Origin: an uncultured Bacteroidales bacterium
GTDB taxonomy: Bacteria; Bacteroidota; Bacteroidia; Bacteroidales; Paludibacteraceae
Direction of reading: 5' to 3'
NCBI GenBank assembly: GCA_937915765.1
Contig: CALGHE010000130.1
Coordinates: forward strand, 1-37,743
Length of the DNA: 37,743 nt
The notes beneath the pieces are model-generated. The model saw only the letters and a program-made list of their open reading frames with translations. It was not told where the DNA came from and made no database searches. This document shows, one piece after another, positions 8,097-16,182 of the stretch. Both the position numbers and the translations under genes were made by a program. Each line of letters opens with the position of its first letter. Positions within the stretch are counted from its first letter, which is position 1.

Positions 8097-8127
8097 CAAA
8101 GATAGTTCTTTTATCCCAAACTCGCAA
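8097..8127 (-). promoter_or_regulatory. rpsP promoter (-33 TTG, -7 TATCTTTG)
   Basis: On the minus strand TATCTTTG (8104-8097) matches TAnnTTTG fully, and TTG (8127-8125) lies 20 bases upstream, which is the expected spacing. The box is 45 bases before the start codon. Confidence 0.7.
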
Positions 8128-8221
8128 CTATAAAGCTATTTTATTTTTTAAGACTTGCACATTTCAAAAGCCCCGCTTCAAAAAAATTGCGCTTTTTGCA
8201 CTATATTACCGATTAAAAAAT

Positions 8222-8229
8222 TAACTTTG
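8222..8229 (+). promoter_or_regulatory. Putative hisH-operon promoter -7 box (TAACTTTG)
   Basis: Full TAnnTTTG match 25 bases before the hisH start. TTTG at 8195-8198 is a possible -33 box, with a slightly long 23-base spacer. Confidence 0.55.
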
Positions 8230-8254
8230 CAGAAATAGATTTTGAGATAAAAAA

Positions 8255-8848
8255 ATGAACGTTGTTATTATCAAATATAACGCTGGCAACATATTTTCTG
8301 TTGACTATGCGATGAAGCGTCTCGGAGTCGAAGCCGAGATTACCGGAGACATAGAGAAGATTGTTTCTGCAGACAAGGTGATATTCCCTGGCGTGGGCGA
8401 GGCGGAAACTACGATGAACTACCTCCGCCAGCACAAGCTGGACGAAGTGATAAGAGGTCTGAAGCAGCCCACTCTCGGCATCTGCATAGGAATGCAGCTG
8501 ATGTGCAAGTCGTCTGAAGAGGGAGGAAACGTGAAGTGCCTCGGAATATTCGACGAGGAGGTGAAACGCTTCGAGCCGAACGCGCAGTTCAACAAAGTCC
8601 CGCACATGGGCTGGAACACAATCGCACCGTCCGGAAACGCTCTGTTCAAAGGGCTTCCTGACGACCCTTATTTTTACTATGTGCACAGTTATTACGCTAC
8701 TGTGGGGGCTGACACAATCGCGACCACGGACTACATCCACCCTTACAGCGCGGCGCTTCACAAAGACAATTTCTACGCCGTTCAGTTTCACCCTGAAAAG
8801 AGCGGAGAGCTTGGAGAGATTGTCTTAAACAATTTCCTTTCACTGTAA
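8255..8848 (+). CDS. hisH: Imidazole glycerol phosphate synthase, glutamine amidotransferase subunit
   Basis: Class I glutaminase subunit that makes ammonia and channels it to HisF in histidine biosynthesis. It is 197 residues long, normal for the family. The nucleophile is C77 in GICIGMQ, and the catalytic His/Glu pair is H179 and E181 in FHPEKS. The PGVGEA loop is present. It is the first gene of the apparent operon and is followed after 10 bases by hisF, its obligate partner. The usual Bacteroidetes neighbours hisA and hisIE are absent on either side. Confidence 0.96.
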   Translation: MNVVIIKYNAGNIFSVDYAMKRLGVEAEITGDIEKIVSADKVIFPGVGEAETTMNYLRQHKLDEVIRGLKQPTLGICIGMQLMCKSSEEGGNVKCLGIFDEEVKRFEPNAQFNKVPHMGWNTIAPSGNALFKGLPDDPYFYYVHSYYATVGADTIATTDYIHPYSAALHKDNFYAVQFHPEKSGELGEIVLNNFLSL

Positions 8849-8858
8849 ATTTCTGAAA

Positions 8859-9620
8859 ATGTTAGCAAAAAGAATTATACCATGCCTTGACATCAAAGAC
8901 GGACAGACCGTGAAAGGTGTCAATTTTGTAAATATTCGCAATGTGGGCGACCCTGTGGAACTGGGGGCTGAATACAGCCGCCAGGGGGCGGACGAGCTTG
9001 TCTTTCTGGACATAACCGCTTCGCACGAAGGTCGCAAAACATTTGTTGACCTCGTGAAAAGAATCGCGGAGAACATCAGCATTCCGTTCACTGTCGGCGG
9101 AGGCATTCATGAACTGAAGGACGTGGACACATTGCTCGCGGCCGGAGCTGACAAGGTCTCCATCAATTCCGCCTCTATTAAAAATCCTGATCTGATAACT
9201 CAGGTCGCAAAGAATTTCGGAAGCCAAGTCTGCACCGTGGCAATCGACGCCAAGCTTGACGAAAGCGGAGAATGGACTTGCTACCTTAACGGCGGACGTG
9301 TGCCGACCGACAAGAAGCTCTTCTCTTGGGCAAAAGAGGCGCAGGAGCGCGGAGCGGGCGAAATACTATTCACCAGCATGAACCACGACGGAGTGAAGCA
9401 AGGCTTTGCTAACGACGCTCTGAAAGTGCTGTCCGAATCGCTTTCAATACCGGTCATCGCCTCCGGCGGCGCCGGCTCAATGGAACATTTTAAGGACGTG
9501 TTCGAGAACGGCAAGGCTGACGCGGCTTTGGCTGCGTCCATCTTCCATTTTCACGAAATTGCGATACCTGACTTAAAAAGGTATCTTGCAGACCAGAACA
9601 TTCCAATGAGACTTAGATAA
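8859..9620 (+). CDS. hisF: Imidazole glycerol phosphate synthase, cyclase subunit
   Basis: TIM-barrel synthase subunit that uses ammonia from HisH to turn PRFAR into imidazole glycerol phosphate and AICAR. It is 253 residues long. Catalytic aspartates D11 (PCLDI) and D130 (AIDAK) are at canonical positions, and the phosphate-binding loops VGGGI and SGGAGS are intact. The loop usually written DRDGT reads NHDGV here and keeps the second Asp. The next gene starts 6 bases after its stop, so transcription probably continues into the acyltransferase gene. Confidence 0.97.
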   Translation: MLAKRIIPCLDIKDGQTVKGVNFVNIRNVGDPVELGAEYSRQGADELVFLDITASHEGRKTFVDLVKRIAENISIPFTVGGGIHELKDVDTLLAAGADKVSINSASIKNPDLITQVAKNFGSQVCTVAIDAKLDESGEWTCYLNGGRVPTDKKLFSWAKEAQERGAGEILFTSMNHDGVKQGFANDALKVLSESLSIPVIASGGAGSMEHFKDVFENGKADAALAASIFHFHEIAIPDLKRYLADQNIPMRLR

Positions 9621-9626
9621 TAGCTT

Positions 9627-11279
9627 ATGCGACGTCTGATTAAAATACTTTTAGGATTGGTTGTTGCGGTTGTTTTAATCGCCGCAGCCTTTAACATATA
9701 TGTCAGCGTCGCTTGCTCTATCGACGAGCCTAACATAGAAACACCTGCAATCTTCGGTCAGGAGGTGACGCAAGACAGCTGCATGAAAAGGCTGGGCCGC
9801 AACTGGCTCAGAAAAAACGACGACGGTTTGTACGACATCTACATAGAGGGCAACGCCTTGGAGCGCGGCGCGGCGTTCGGCAAGTTGAGCTCCGACCTCC
9901 TGCACGCGCAAGAGGCCTGTTTTGTCAATCAGCTGAAAACGCTCATACCGTCTGAGACGCAGCAAAACACATTGATCAAGCTCATACATTTCTTCAACAG
10001 AAACATAGCAGACTATGTTCCGGAAGAGAATCTGACGGAGATTTACGGCGTGTCGCTATCCTGCTCTCACGAGTTCAACTTCATAGGCAACCCCTTCTCA
10101 AGGCAGCTAAATTTTCATGCGGCCCACGATATTGGGCATGCGATGCAAGACTATATGCTGGTTGGCTGCACATCTTTCGCGGCATGGGACAGCGCCTGCG
10201 CGGACGGCAATCTTGTCATAGGCAGGAACTTTGACTTTTTCGTGGGCGAAGAGTTCGCAAAAAACAAGCTGGTCTCTTTCTTCAACCCGTCTGACGGATA
10301 TAAATTCGCGATGGTCGGCTGGGCTGGAATGACCGGCGTGTTGTCCGGCATGAACGAGAAAGGGCTTACCGTGACAATCAATGCGGCAAAATCTTCCATG
10401 CCTACATCAACATCGATGCCAATCTCCTTGTTAGCAAGACAAATCTTGCAATACGCCTCGACAATACAGGAGGCTTATACGATTGCAAAAAAAGCGCAAA
10501 CGTTTGTGTCTGAGTCCATTCTGATTGGCTCGGCTATCGAAAACAGAGCTGCCGTAATAGAGAAGTCCATTGAAAAGACCGTTCTGTTCGAATCTGGCTC
10601 AAACTCTTTGGTCTGCGCAAATCATTATCAAAGCGACGCATTTAAAGACGACGAGTACAATATCGAAAACATAAAAAACAGCGACAGCCCTTATCGTCAG
10701 AAAAGAGCGGAAGAGCTGATTGCCAGACTCACCCCTATCGACCTCAGCAAAGCTACGTCTATCTTGAGAGACACGAGAGGGTTGGGCGACAAAAACATAG
10801 GGCTGGGCAACGAAAAGGCTCTAAATCAGCTGATTGCGCACCACTCCGTTGTCTTTATGCCTAAAGACCTGAAAATGTGGGTTTCCACAGCCCCTTATCA
10901 GCTTGGCAAATTCATCTGCTACGACCTAAAGTCTGCATTCTCCAACACTCAGGACTGCAATGCTTTCAGAGCAGACTCTTTGGACGTGCAGGCCGACACC
11001 CTTTTGCACTCTGAGGCTTTTGAAGATTTCTTGAAATTCAGAACTGCAAAAAAAGAACTCACAAAAAAAATAGATAACGGCGAAGAGATTTCAGACGACA
11101 AAATTCACGAAATGACGGTTCTCAACCCTAATTTCTATCAGGCTTACGACTTGGCCGGCGACGCTTTTCAAGCTAAAGGCAATGCAGAGCAAGCTCGCAA
11201 TAATTGGACGAAAGCCTTGTCGCTCGAAATCCCTAAAGCCGCAGAGAGAGAGGCAATCAAAAAGAAACTGGAAGATTAA
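9627..11279 (+). CDS. C45-family (AAT-like) Ntn acyltransferase/hydrolase, membrane-anchored
   Basis: A 550-residue protein with an N-terminal membrane segment (about residues 4-24), so the catalytic domain probably faces the periplasm. The nucleophile of this N-terminal-nucleophile family is C181 in VGCTSFAAW, followed by GRNFDFF (200-206) as in acyl-CoA:6-aminopenicillanate acyltransferase and C45 peptidases. These enzymes self-cleave before the Cys and then transfer or hydrolyse acyl groups on amines; the substrate here is unknown. A TPR-like helix pair is seen near the C-terminus (about residues 508-540). It begins 6 bases after hisF. The next gene encodes an acyl-CoA-ligase-like enzyme, which would fit a supply-and-transfer pair. 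The anchored location complicates use of cytosolic acyl-CoA, so a hydrolase role is possible. Confidence 0.85.
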   Translation: MRRLIKILLGLVVAVVLIAAAFNIYVSVACSIDEPNIETPAIFGQEVTQDSCMKRLGRNWLRKNDDGLYDIYIEGNALERGAAFGKLSSDLLHAQEACFVNQLKTLIPSETQQNTLIKLIHFFNRNIADYVPEENLTEIYGVSLSCSHEFNFIGNPFSRQLNFHAAHDIGHAMQDYMLVGCTSFAAWDSACADGNLVIGRNFDFFVGEEFAKNKLVSFFNPSDGYKFAMVGWAGMTGVLSGMNEKGLTVTINAAKSSMPTSTSMPISLLARQILQYASTIQEAYTIAKKAQTFVSESILIGSAIENRAAVIEKSIEKTVLFESGSNSLVCANHYQSDAFKDDEYNIENIKNSDSPYRQKRAEELIARLTPIDLSKATSILRDTRGLGDKNIGLGNEKALNQLIAHHSVVFMPKDLKMWVSTAPYQLGKFICYDLKSAFSNTQDCNAFRADSLDVQADTLLHSEAFEDFLKFRTAKKELTKKIDNGEEISDDKIHEMTVLNPNFYQAYDLAGDAFQAKGNAEQARNNWTKALSLEIPKAAEREAIKKKLED

Positions 11280-11339
11280 CATATACCGAAGCGACGCATT
11301 TTTTGCTCAATCGCCAAGTATAAAACATATTTAAACACG

Positions 11340-12638
11340 ATGCAAAAGAACCCTGACATACAGTTCAAATCAGTTTCCGAAATCGAAGCGTTTCAGAACG
11401 AGCGGTTGCGGGAACAGATGCAATATTTGAAAAAAAATTCGCCATACTACAAAGAGATTTTCTCCAAAAACGGAATCTCTTTCGACGAAATCAGATGTAT
11501 TGAAGACTTGCGCAGAATTCCTACTACAACAAAAAAGGAGCTGCAAGAGTTCAACGAGCAATTTTTCTGCGTCCCTAAGTCTGAACTTGTCGATATAGTC
11601 ACCACATCCGGCACAACGGGCGACCCGGTCGTCGTCGGACTGACAAAAAACGACCTCGAAAGGCTTGCGTACAACGAATACCTCACATTCACGAATGCCG
11701 GACTGACAAAAGAGGACACCATCCAGTTGATGCTCACGCTCGACAAGCGCTTCATGGCCGGCATGGCTTATTACCTTGGGGCTGTTGAGCTTGGAGCCGG
11801 CGTGGTGCGCGTGGGGAACGGCATTCCGGAACTTCAGTGGGACACGATACACCGCCTGCAGCCAACCACTTGCATGGCTGTGCCGTCTTTCTTCCTGAAA
11901 ATGATGGAATACGCAGAGGCTCACGGCATTGACTATCACAAATCGCCCCTGAAAAAGGCAATCTGCATAGGCGAAGCTCTCAGGAACAAAGACTATAGCC
12001 TGACTCCGCTCAACCAGCACATACACGAACGCTGGCCTGAACTGCAGCTCTTCATGACCTACGCTTCGACAGAGATGCAGACAGCATTTTCTGAATGCGC
12101 GGAAGGGTGCGGAGGACATTTGCAGCCAGAGCTTATCATCGTCGAGTTTCTCGATGAAAACGACAAGCCGGTGAGTGATGACGAGCCGGGCGAAGTGACA
12201 ATCACGCACCTTGGCGTAGAAGGCATGCCTCTTGTCAGATTTAAGACGGGCGACATCTGCTACCATCACAAAGAACCTTGCAAGTGCGGACGCAACACCA
12301 TGCGACTAAGTTCGGTTGTCGGGCGTAAGTCTCAAATGATAAAATATAAGGGCACTTCGCTATACCCACCTGCGCTATTTGACGTAATCAACAACATTGA
12401 AGGCGTTGAGAATTACATAATTGAAGCTTACACTAACGAAATCGGGACAGACGAGATTCTTGTCAGAGTAGGCTCCAGATGTGGCAGCGAGAAGTTTGAA
12501 AAGCAGATCAAGGACCTGTTCCGCGCCAAAGTGCGCGTGGCTCCGGCTATCTCGTTCGAATCGCCTGAGGAGATTCATAAAATACAGTTTCCTCAGACAA
12601 GCCGCAAACCTATCAAATTCATAGACCGACGGAAATGA
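11340..12638 (+). CDS. PaaK-like adenylate-forming (acyl-CoA ligase) family protein
   Basis: Member of the phenylacetate-CoA ligase family (432 residues), which activates a carboxylic acid with ATP and passes it to CoA. The ATP loop TSGTTGDP is at residues 89-96. The adenylate motif appears as MTYASTEM, and FKTGDI, the Zn-type motif CKCGR, GRKSQMIKYKG and a C-terminal lysine in RKPIKFIDRR are present, so it looks catalytically complete. It is clearly divergent from the second PaaK in this window (32007-33308), so its acid need not be phenylacetate. The gene is 60 bases downstream of the C45 acyltransferase and overlaps xseA by the ATGA tetranucleotide, implying translational coupling. Confidence 0.88.
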   Translation: MQKNPDIQFKSVSEIEAFQNERLREQMQYLKKNSPYYKEIFSKNGISFDEIRCIEDLRRIPTTTKKELQEFNEQFFCVPKSELVDIVTTSGTTGDPVVVGLTKNDLERLAYNEYLTFTNAGLTKEDTIQLMLTLDKRFMAGMAYYLGAVELGAGVVRVGNGIPELQWDTIHRLQPTTCMAVPSFFLKMMEYAEAHGIDYHKSPLKKAICIGEALRNKDYSLTPLNQHIHERWPELQLFMTYASTEMQTAFSECAEGCGGHLQPELIIVEFLDENDKPVSDDEPGEVTITHLGVEGMPLVRFKTGDICYHHKEPCKCGRNTMRLSSVVGRKSQMIKYKGTSLYPPALFDVINNIEGVENYIIEAYTNEIGTDEILVRVGSRCGSEKFEKQIKDLFRAKVRVAPAISFESPEEIHKIQFPQTSRKPIKFIDRRK

Positions 12639-13960
12639 CGCAACAAAGAGAGTCCATATCGCTAAAAAAACTGCTGGAACTGGTGAAGCAAGAACTTCAT
12701 CGGCCGGCATTTCATGGCTGCTGGATCTCTGCAGAGATAAGCGAGATAAGAGAAAACGCTAACGGTCACTGTTACCTTGAACTTGTTGAAAAAGACAATT
12801 CAGGAAAGATGATTGTGGCAAAAAGCAAAGCCGCTATCTGGAGCAGCACTTACTGCATACTAAAGCCGTATTTTGAGCAGACTGCGAAACAGAAACTGAC
12901 CGTCGGCCTGAAGATTCTTGTCAACGTCTCGGTATCATTCCACGAACTTTACGGATTTAATCTCGTAATTCTGGACATAGACCCCACCTATACAATTGGC
13001 GACCTTGCGAAGAAGAGGGAGGAGACTATACGCAAAATTAAGGCAGACGGTGTGTTTGACATGAACAGAGACCTCGAGCTGCCACTGCTTACGCAACGCA
13101 TAGCCGTGATTTCGTCGGCTACAGCTGCCGGCTACGGCGACTTCTCCGACCAAATCATGAACAACAGGAAAGGATACGTGTTTTACACAAAACTGTTTCC
13201 CGCCATAATGCAAGGAGACAACGCGCACAAGTCCATAATAGAAGCGTTAGACAAAATATGTCTTTACGAAGAGGCCTTTGACGCTGTGGCCATCATACGC
13301 GGCGGCGGCGCCACGACAGACATGCTCGCCTTTGACGACTACGAGCTTGCCTCTTGCGTCGCTCAGTTTCCGCTGCCTATAATCTCAGGAATAGGGCACG
13401 AACGCGACGAGTCGGTTGTTGACCTTGTGGCAAACACACGATGCAAAACCCCGACCGCAGTTGCCGCCTTCCTTATAGAGAGAGCCATGCACGCAGAAGA
13501 GACCTTAAACAGCGGGTCTGCAATGTTGACTGACATCGTCGCTCGCAGACTGACTAACGAGAAACGCCGCATGAACAATGTCGAATCGGCGCTGACCAGA
13601 TCTGCAAAGCTGCACTTGAAACAGGAAGAGGCTTCCCTAATGCAAAAACAGACGAGGCTGGCACTTGGCGCCAAGTCTATGAAAGAGCACAAAAAACGCG
13701 AACTGGCAGACCTCACGTTCAAACTCGAAAACAATCTGCGCAAAAATTTCGAACGTCAAAAGCACAACTTAGAGCTGCTGGAAAGCCTTGTAAACATGGC
13801 TTCGCCTGAGTTTATGCTAAAGCGCGGCTATTCGCTGACGTTAATCAACGGAAAGGTTCTGAAATCTGCAAAAGAGATAAAAAAGGGCGACGAAATCACG
13901 ACTCTCCTGATTGACGGCAATCTGACTTCTGAAATAAACAATATAAAACTTAAAAAATAG
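12635..13960 (+). CDS. xseA: Exodeoxyribonuclease VII large subunit
   Basis: Large subunit of exonuclease VII, which degrades single-stranded DNA into acid-insoluble oligonucleotides with XseB. It is 441 residues long, normal for the family. The N-terminal OB fold includes the conserved CWISAEISEIRENANGHCYLEL-type strand pattern. The central catalytic region has AVISSATAAGYGDF, IIRGGGATTDML and SGIGHERDESVVD. A long coiled coil (about 285-385) precedes the C-terminal strand FMLKRGYSLT. The start codon overlaps the stop of the upstream ligase gene (ATGA), and xseB follows after 6 bases. Confidence 0.97.
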   Translation: MTQQRESISLKKLLELVKQELHRPAFHGCWISAEISEIRENANGHCYLELVEKDNSGKMIVAKSKAAIWSSTYCILKPYFEQTAKQKLTVGLKILVNVSVSFHELYGFNLVILDIDPTYTIGDLAKKREETIRKIKADGVFDMNRDLELPLLTQRIAVISSATAAGYGDFSDQIMNNRKGYVFYTKLFPAIMQGDNAHKSIIEALDKICLYEEAFDAVAIIRGGGATTDMLAFDDYELASCVAQFPLPIISGIGHERDESVVDLVANTRCKTPTAVAAFLIERAMHAEETLNSGSAMLTDIVARRLTNEKRRMNNVESALTRSAKLHLKQEEASLMQKQTRLALGAKSMKEHKKRELADLTFKLENNLRKNFERQKHNLELLESLVNMASPEFMLKRGYSLTLINGKVLKSAKEIKKGDEITTLLIDGNLTSEINNIKLKK

Positions 13961-13966
13961 TAATGT

Positions 13967-14170
13967 ATGACTAACAAATCTAAAAATTACAGCGAATCAA
14001 TAAAAGAGCTTGAAGAGATTGTCAAATCTGTTGAAAACGAGTCTCTTGACCTCGACGAACTTTCAAAAAAGGTAAAACGTGCCACAGAGCTGATAAAGAT
14101 ATGCAAAGAGAAACTGTTCCAGACTGATGCTGAAATAGAGAAAATATTAGAATCTATCAAGGAAGACTGA
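13967..14170 (+). CDS. xseB: Exodeoxyribonuclease VII small subunit
   Basis: Short helical partner (67 residues) of XseA; several copies bind each large subunit through a coiled coil. The pattern YSESIKELEEIVKSVENESLDLDELSKKVKRA is typical of the family. It ends the operon. No hairpin terminator is obvious straight after it; the next 555 bases are gene-free and carry a tandem repeat. Confidence 0.95.
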   Translation: MTNKSKNYSESIKELEEIVKSVENESLDLDELSKKVKRATELIKICKEKLFQTDAEIEKILESIKED

Positions 14171-14264
14171 TAGCGAATTTTCAGCCACTGGGGTTTGAAC
14201 AGAGCACAATTTTTGATAAAAAGCAACTAAATTTCGGCATTCTCCTTTTAGAGATGAATCAGAA

Positions 14265-14554
14265 TTTAGAAGCTGTTTAATTTTAATTCAAAAATAATTT
14301 GAGAGATTAAAAAAATCTCAAATTTACAATTAAAATATTGATTATCAATTTGATATACGTATAATTTTTCATAACCGTAGAAGTTCGGTACAATAAAGAA
14401 AGGAATCATTTAGAAGTTGTTTAAATTTAATTAAAAACTAAATTGAGAGGTTGAAAAAACTCTCAAAATTACACTTAAAACATTAACTATCAGCTTGATA
14501 AATAGATATTTTTCATAACTTAAGGATATAAAAACAATAAAGAAACGAATCATT
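14265..14554 (+). repeat. Two tandem degenerate ~146-bp repeats with an internal hairpin
   Basis: Copy 1 (14265-14410) and copy 2 (14409-14554) start with TTTAGAAGyTGTTTAA and end with CAATAAAGAAAsGAATCATT, and align through most of their length with small gaps. Each has a hairpin at the same place: AATTTGAGA/TCTCAAATT (14296-14304 with 14316-14324) and TTGAGAG/CTCTCAA (14443-14449 with 14460-14466). The stem persists although arms and loop differ. No open frame spans them. They may be a duplicated non-coding RNA, or remnants of a small mobile element. Confidence 0.7.
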
Positions 14555-14671
14555 ATCCATCAAATCTCACTGATAATCAGTGGCAAGTTATAGAAATTTT
14601 TTTAGATGTGCAAGTGCGAAAGTGCAAATACGAATAGCAAAACGCAATCTACATTCTTACAAAACCCGCCT

Positions 14672-14705
14672 AAAAAAAATGCAGCGCCGCAATCCGACGC
14701 TGCAT
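14672..14705 (-). terminator. Rho-independent terminator of the choloylglycine-hydrolase-like gene
   Basis: On the minus strand ATGCAGCG (14705-14698) pairs perfectly with CGCTGCAT (14686-14679), followed by a run of T residues. It starts 21 bases after the stop codon. Confidence 0.88.
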
Positions 14706-14725
14706 CTGGCAAAACAAAGCTACGG

Positions 14726-15790
14726 CTATTTGACTTTAATCATCTCTATTGGTTGTTTCTCCAACTCATCTAACGGATGGGACTGATATTTCACTTTTGC
14801 AAAATTTATATTTGACAAGTCAATACATCTTATCGTGTTGTTATGGAACGTTTTATAATAAACCTTTCTGTTTGTCAAATCTATAACAGAGGTCCATTGG
14901 GTCGAGCTTGGCAAATCAGGCGCCTTGCCAACCTTATGTTCCGTTCCGATAGGAATATCGAAATTATTAAGGATATGGAAACACTGCATCACGGTCTTTT
15001 CCGCCGTAGCCTGCAAAGGTGCTGTCGCCTTATAAAAGGCGGCGCGCACAAAGCGAGAAGGCGGAGTCGCGTCACCAGGCAAACCAAGGAATCCGCTGTT
15101 GCCCCCAATCGGGGAAACCCGAAACTCACCCATCATCTTGTCCGGAGCGTCGCCAGAAAACAGATTCACATAATTGTTCAAGTTAGTAAGATGCCAGTCG
15201 AAACTTGGAGCATTGGTTATTACGCCCACAGCATTTTCATACACCAGCGGGACACCATCTTCAAACTCAAGCACAACCTGCTTGCCTGAGGCGTCTGCTA
15301 TTCGCCAATGAACCACCGCAAGCGCGTCCAGACCTGCCACTCTGACCTTCTCCAATCCATCCACAACCTCATCTACCGAAGAAAATTGTGTCAGCATCCA
15401 CTGCACAAGCTGCAAATCGCCAACAGTGTAATACTCGTCAATCTCGTCAAAAGGCTTGTAACTGCCATAGTTCGGGAAAAAGAACAATCCTGCCGAAAGG
15501 CCTTTTTCATTTATCCCCTCCGCAATAAACTCCTTCTGGACTACCGACAGGCCCACCACCCCGTATTTCGCCTTGTACTTCATACCTTCAGCATTAACTG
15601 GCGTGAAAGAGGAGAGCTGCTCGCCCCGCGGAATTATGACATATTCGCTCCGCAGACTCATTTTCGAGTCCTCTATCGTTCTGCCCTGAATATAACTTCC
15701 GTCTTCAGCGCTCAGCGAGATTCCTGTGCAGGCGAAAACCTCAACGCCCCACACACAAACGGCCATCAATGTAATTAAAACACGTCTCAT
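14726..15790 (-). CDS. Secreted linear-amide C-N hydrolase (penicillin V acylase / bile salt hydrolase family)
   Basis: An Ntn hydrolase of 354 residues from the chosen start MRRVLITLMAVCVWG. That start gives a signal peptide ending VFA, so cleavage exposes C21 (CTGISL) as the N-terminal nucleophile, the arrangement used by exported Bacteroidetes and Gram-negative members. Other expected residues are present: R37 in QGRTIED, N193 in ITNAPSFDWH, and the Arg pair in SRFVR (245-248). The family cleaves amide bonds of penicillin V, conjugated bile salts or N-acyl homoserine lactones; which of these applies cannot be told from sequence alone. It is monocistronic, with a strong terminator, in the opposite direction to the flanking genes. 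Confidence 0.9.
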   Translation of the reverse strand: MRRVLITLMAVCVWGVEVFACTGISLSAEDGSYIQGRTIEDSKMSLRSEYVIIPRGEQLSSFTPVNAEGMKYKAKYGVVGLSVVQKEFIAEGINEKGLSAGLFFFPNYGSYKPFDEIDEYYTVGDLQLVQWMLTQFSSVDEVVDGLEKVRVAGLDALAVVHWRIADASGKQVVLEFEDGVPLVYENAVGVITNAPSFDWHLTNLNNYVNLFSGDAPDKMMGEFRVSPIGGNSGFLGLPGDATPPSRFVRAAFYKATAPLQATAEKTVMQCFHILNNFDIPIGTEHKVGKAPDLPSSTQWTSVIDLTNRKVYYKTFHNNTIRCIDLSNINFAKVKYQSHPLDELEKQPIEMIKVK

Positions 15791-16182
15791 AAAATCACTC
15801 TTAAATTTAATACTAAAAATAACACTCGGCATATCCGACTGACATAAAAACAACAGTTCCGCTATTTTGTTTCATGCAACCTAAAAAAAGCCTCTTTTTT
15901 CAAAATCATAGAGCGAAAACAACTTCCGAAAGACTTTTTTTTCATGTTATTTTATTTTTTTACTTTTTTTTGAGCATCGTCTGAGAATTGTTTACTATCT
16001 TTACGATAATATATTGCCGTAATGTTTTTCTTCCTTATGGCAAACGATGAGGCTCGGAGCCTGGCTGATGACAATTTGACGATTCGCAGATAATAGCTCA
16101 AGCCTGCAAAAGCGGTTTTTTGTCGATGAAAAGGCACTTTTTCATAAAACCGCACCGGAAAGAAAGTAAAAAAAATTATATA
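15791..16182. other. Leader region between hydrolase gene and recJ
   Basis: There is no gene in this 392-base gap. TATCTTTA at 15996-16003 is a one-mismatch -7 box facing recJ. The main feature is the bulged hairpin at 16112-16153, listed separately. An in-frame ATG at 16126 could extend RecJ by 19 basic residues, but it is buried in that hairpin. Confidence 0.4.
16112..16153 (+). promoter_or_regulatory. Strong bulged hairpin in the recJ leader
   Basis: Two arm pairs stack into one 15-bp stem: GCGGTTTT (16112-16119) with AAAACCGC (16146-16153), and ATGAAAA (16126-16132) with TTTTCAT (16139-16145). The right arms are contiguous, so the only irregularity is a 6-nt bulge (16120-16125) on the left; the loop is 6 nt. 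It lies 29 bases before the chosen recJ start. No T tract follows, so a leader control structure is more likely than a terminator. Confidence 0.55.

Larger units (their letters stand above)
14171..14725. other. AT-rich gene-free region after xseB
   Basis: No credible gene. It contains two tandem degenerate repeats (14265-14554), a small palindrome CACTGA-TAA-TCAGTG (14568-14582), and the terminator of the minus-strand hydrolase at its right end. Confidence 0.55.

Noticed and set aside
14568..14582. Palindrome CACTGA-TAA-TCAGTG
   Set aside because: Short, with no T tract and no adjacent gene start; it could be chance in AT-rich DNA.
16050..16062. Small dyad AGGCT-CGG-AGCCT upstream of recJ
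   Set aside because: Only 5-bp arms and no related copy; not worth a separate feature.
16126..16182. RecJ N-terminal extension from an upstream ATG
   Set aside because: Family members normally start just before the W-x-Y segment, and the upstream ATG is inside a strong hairpin; kept only as an alternative.
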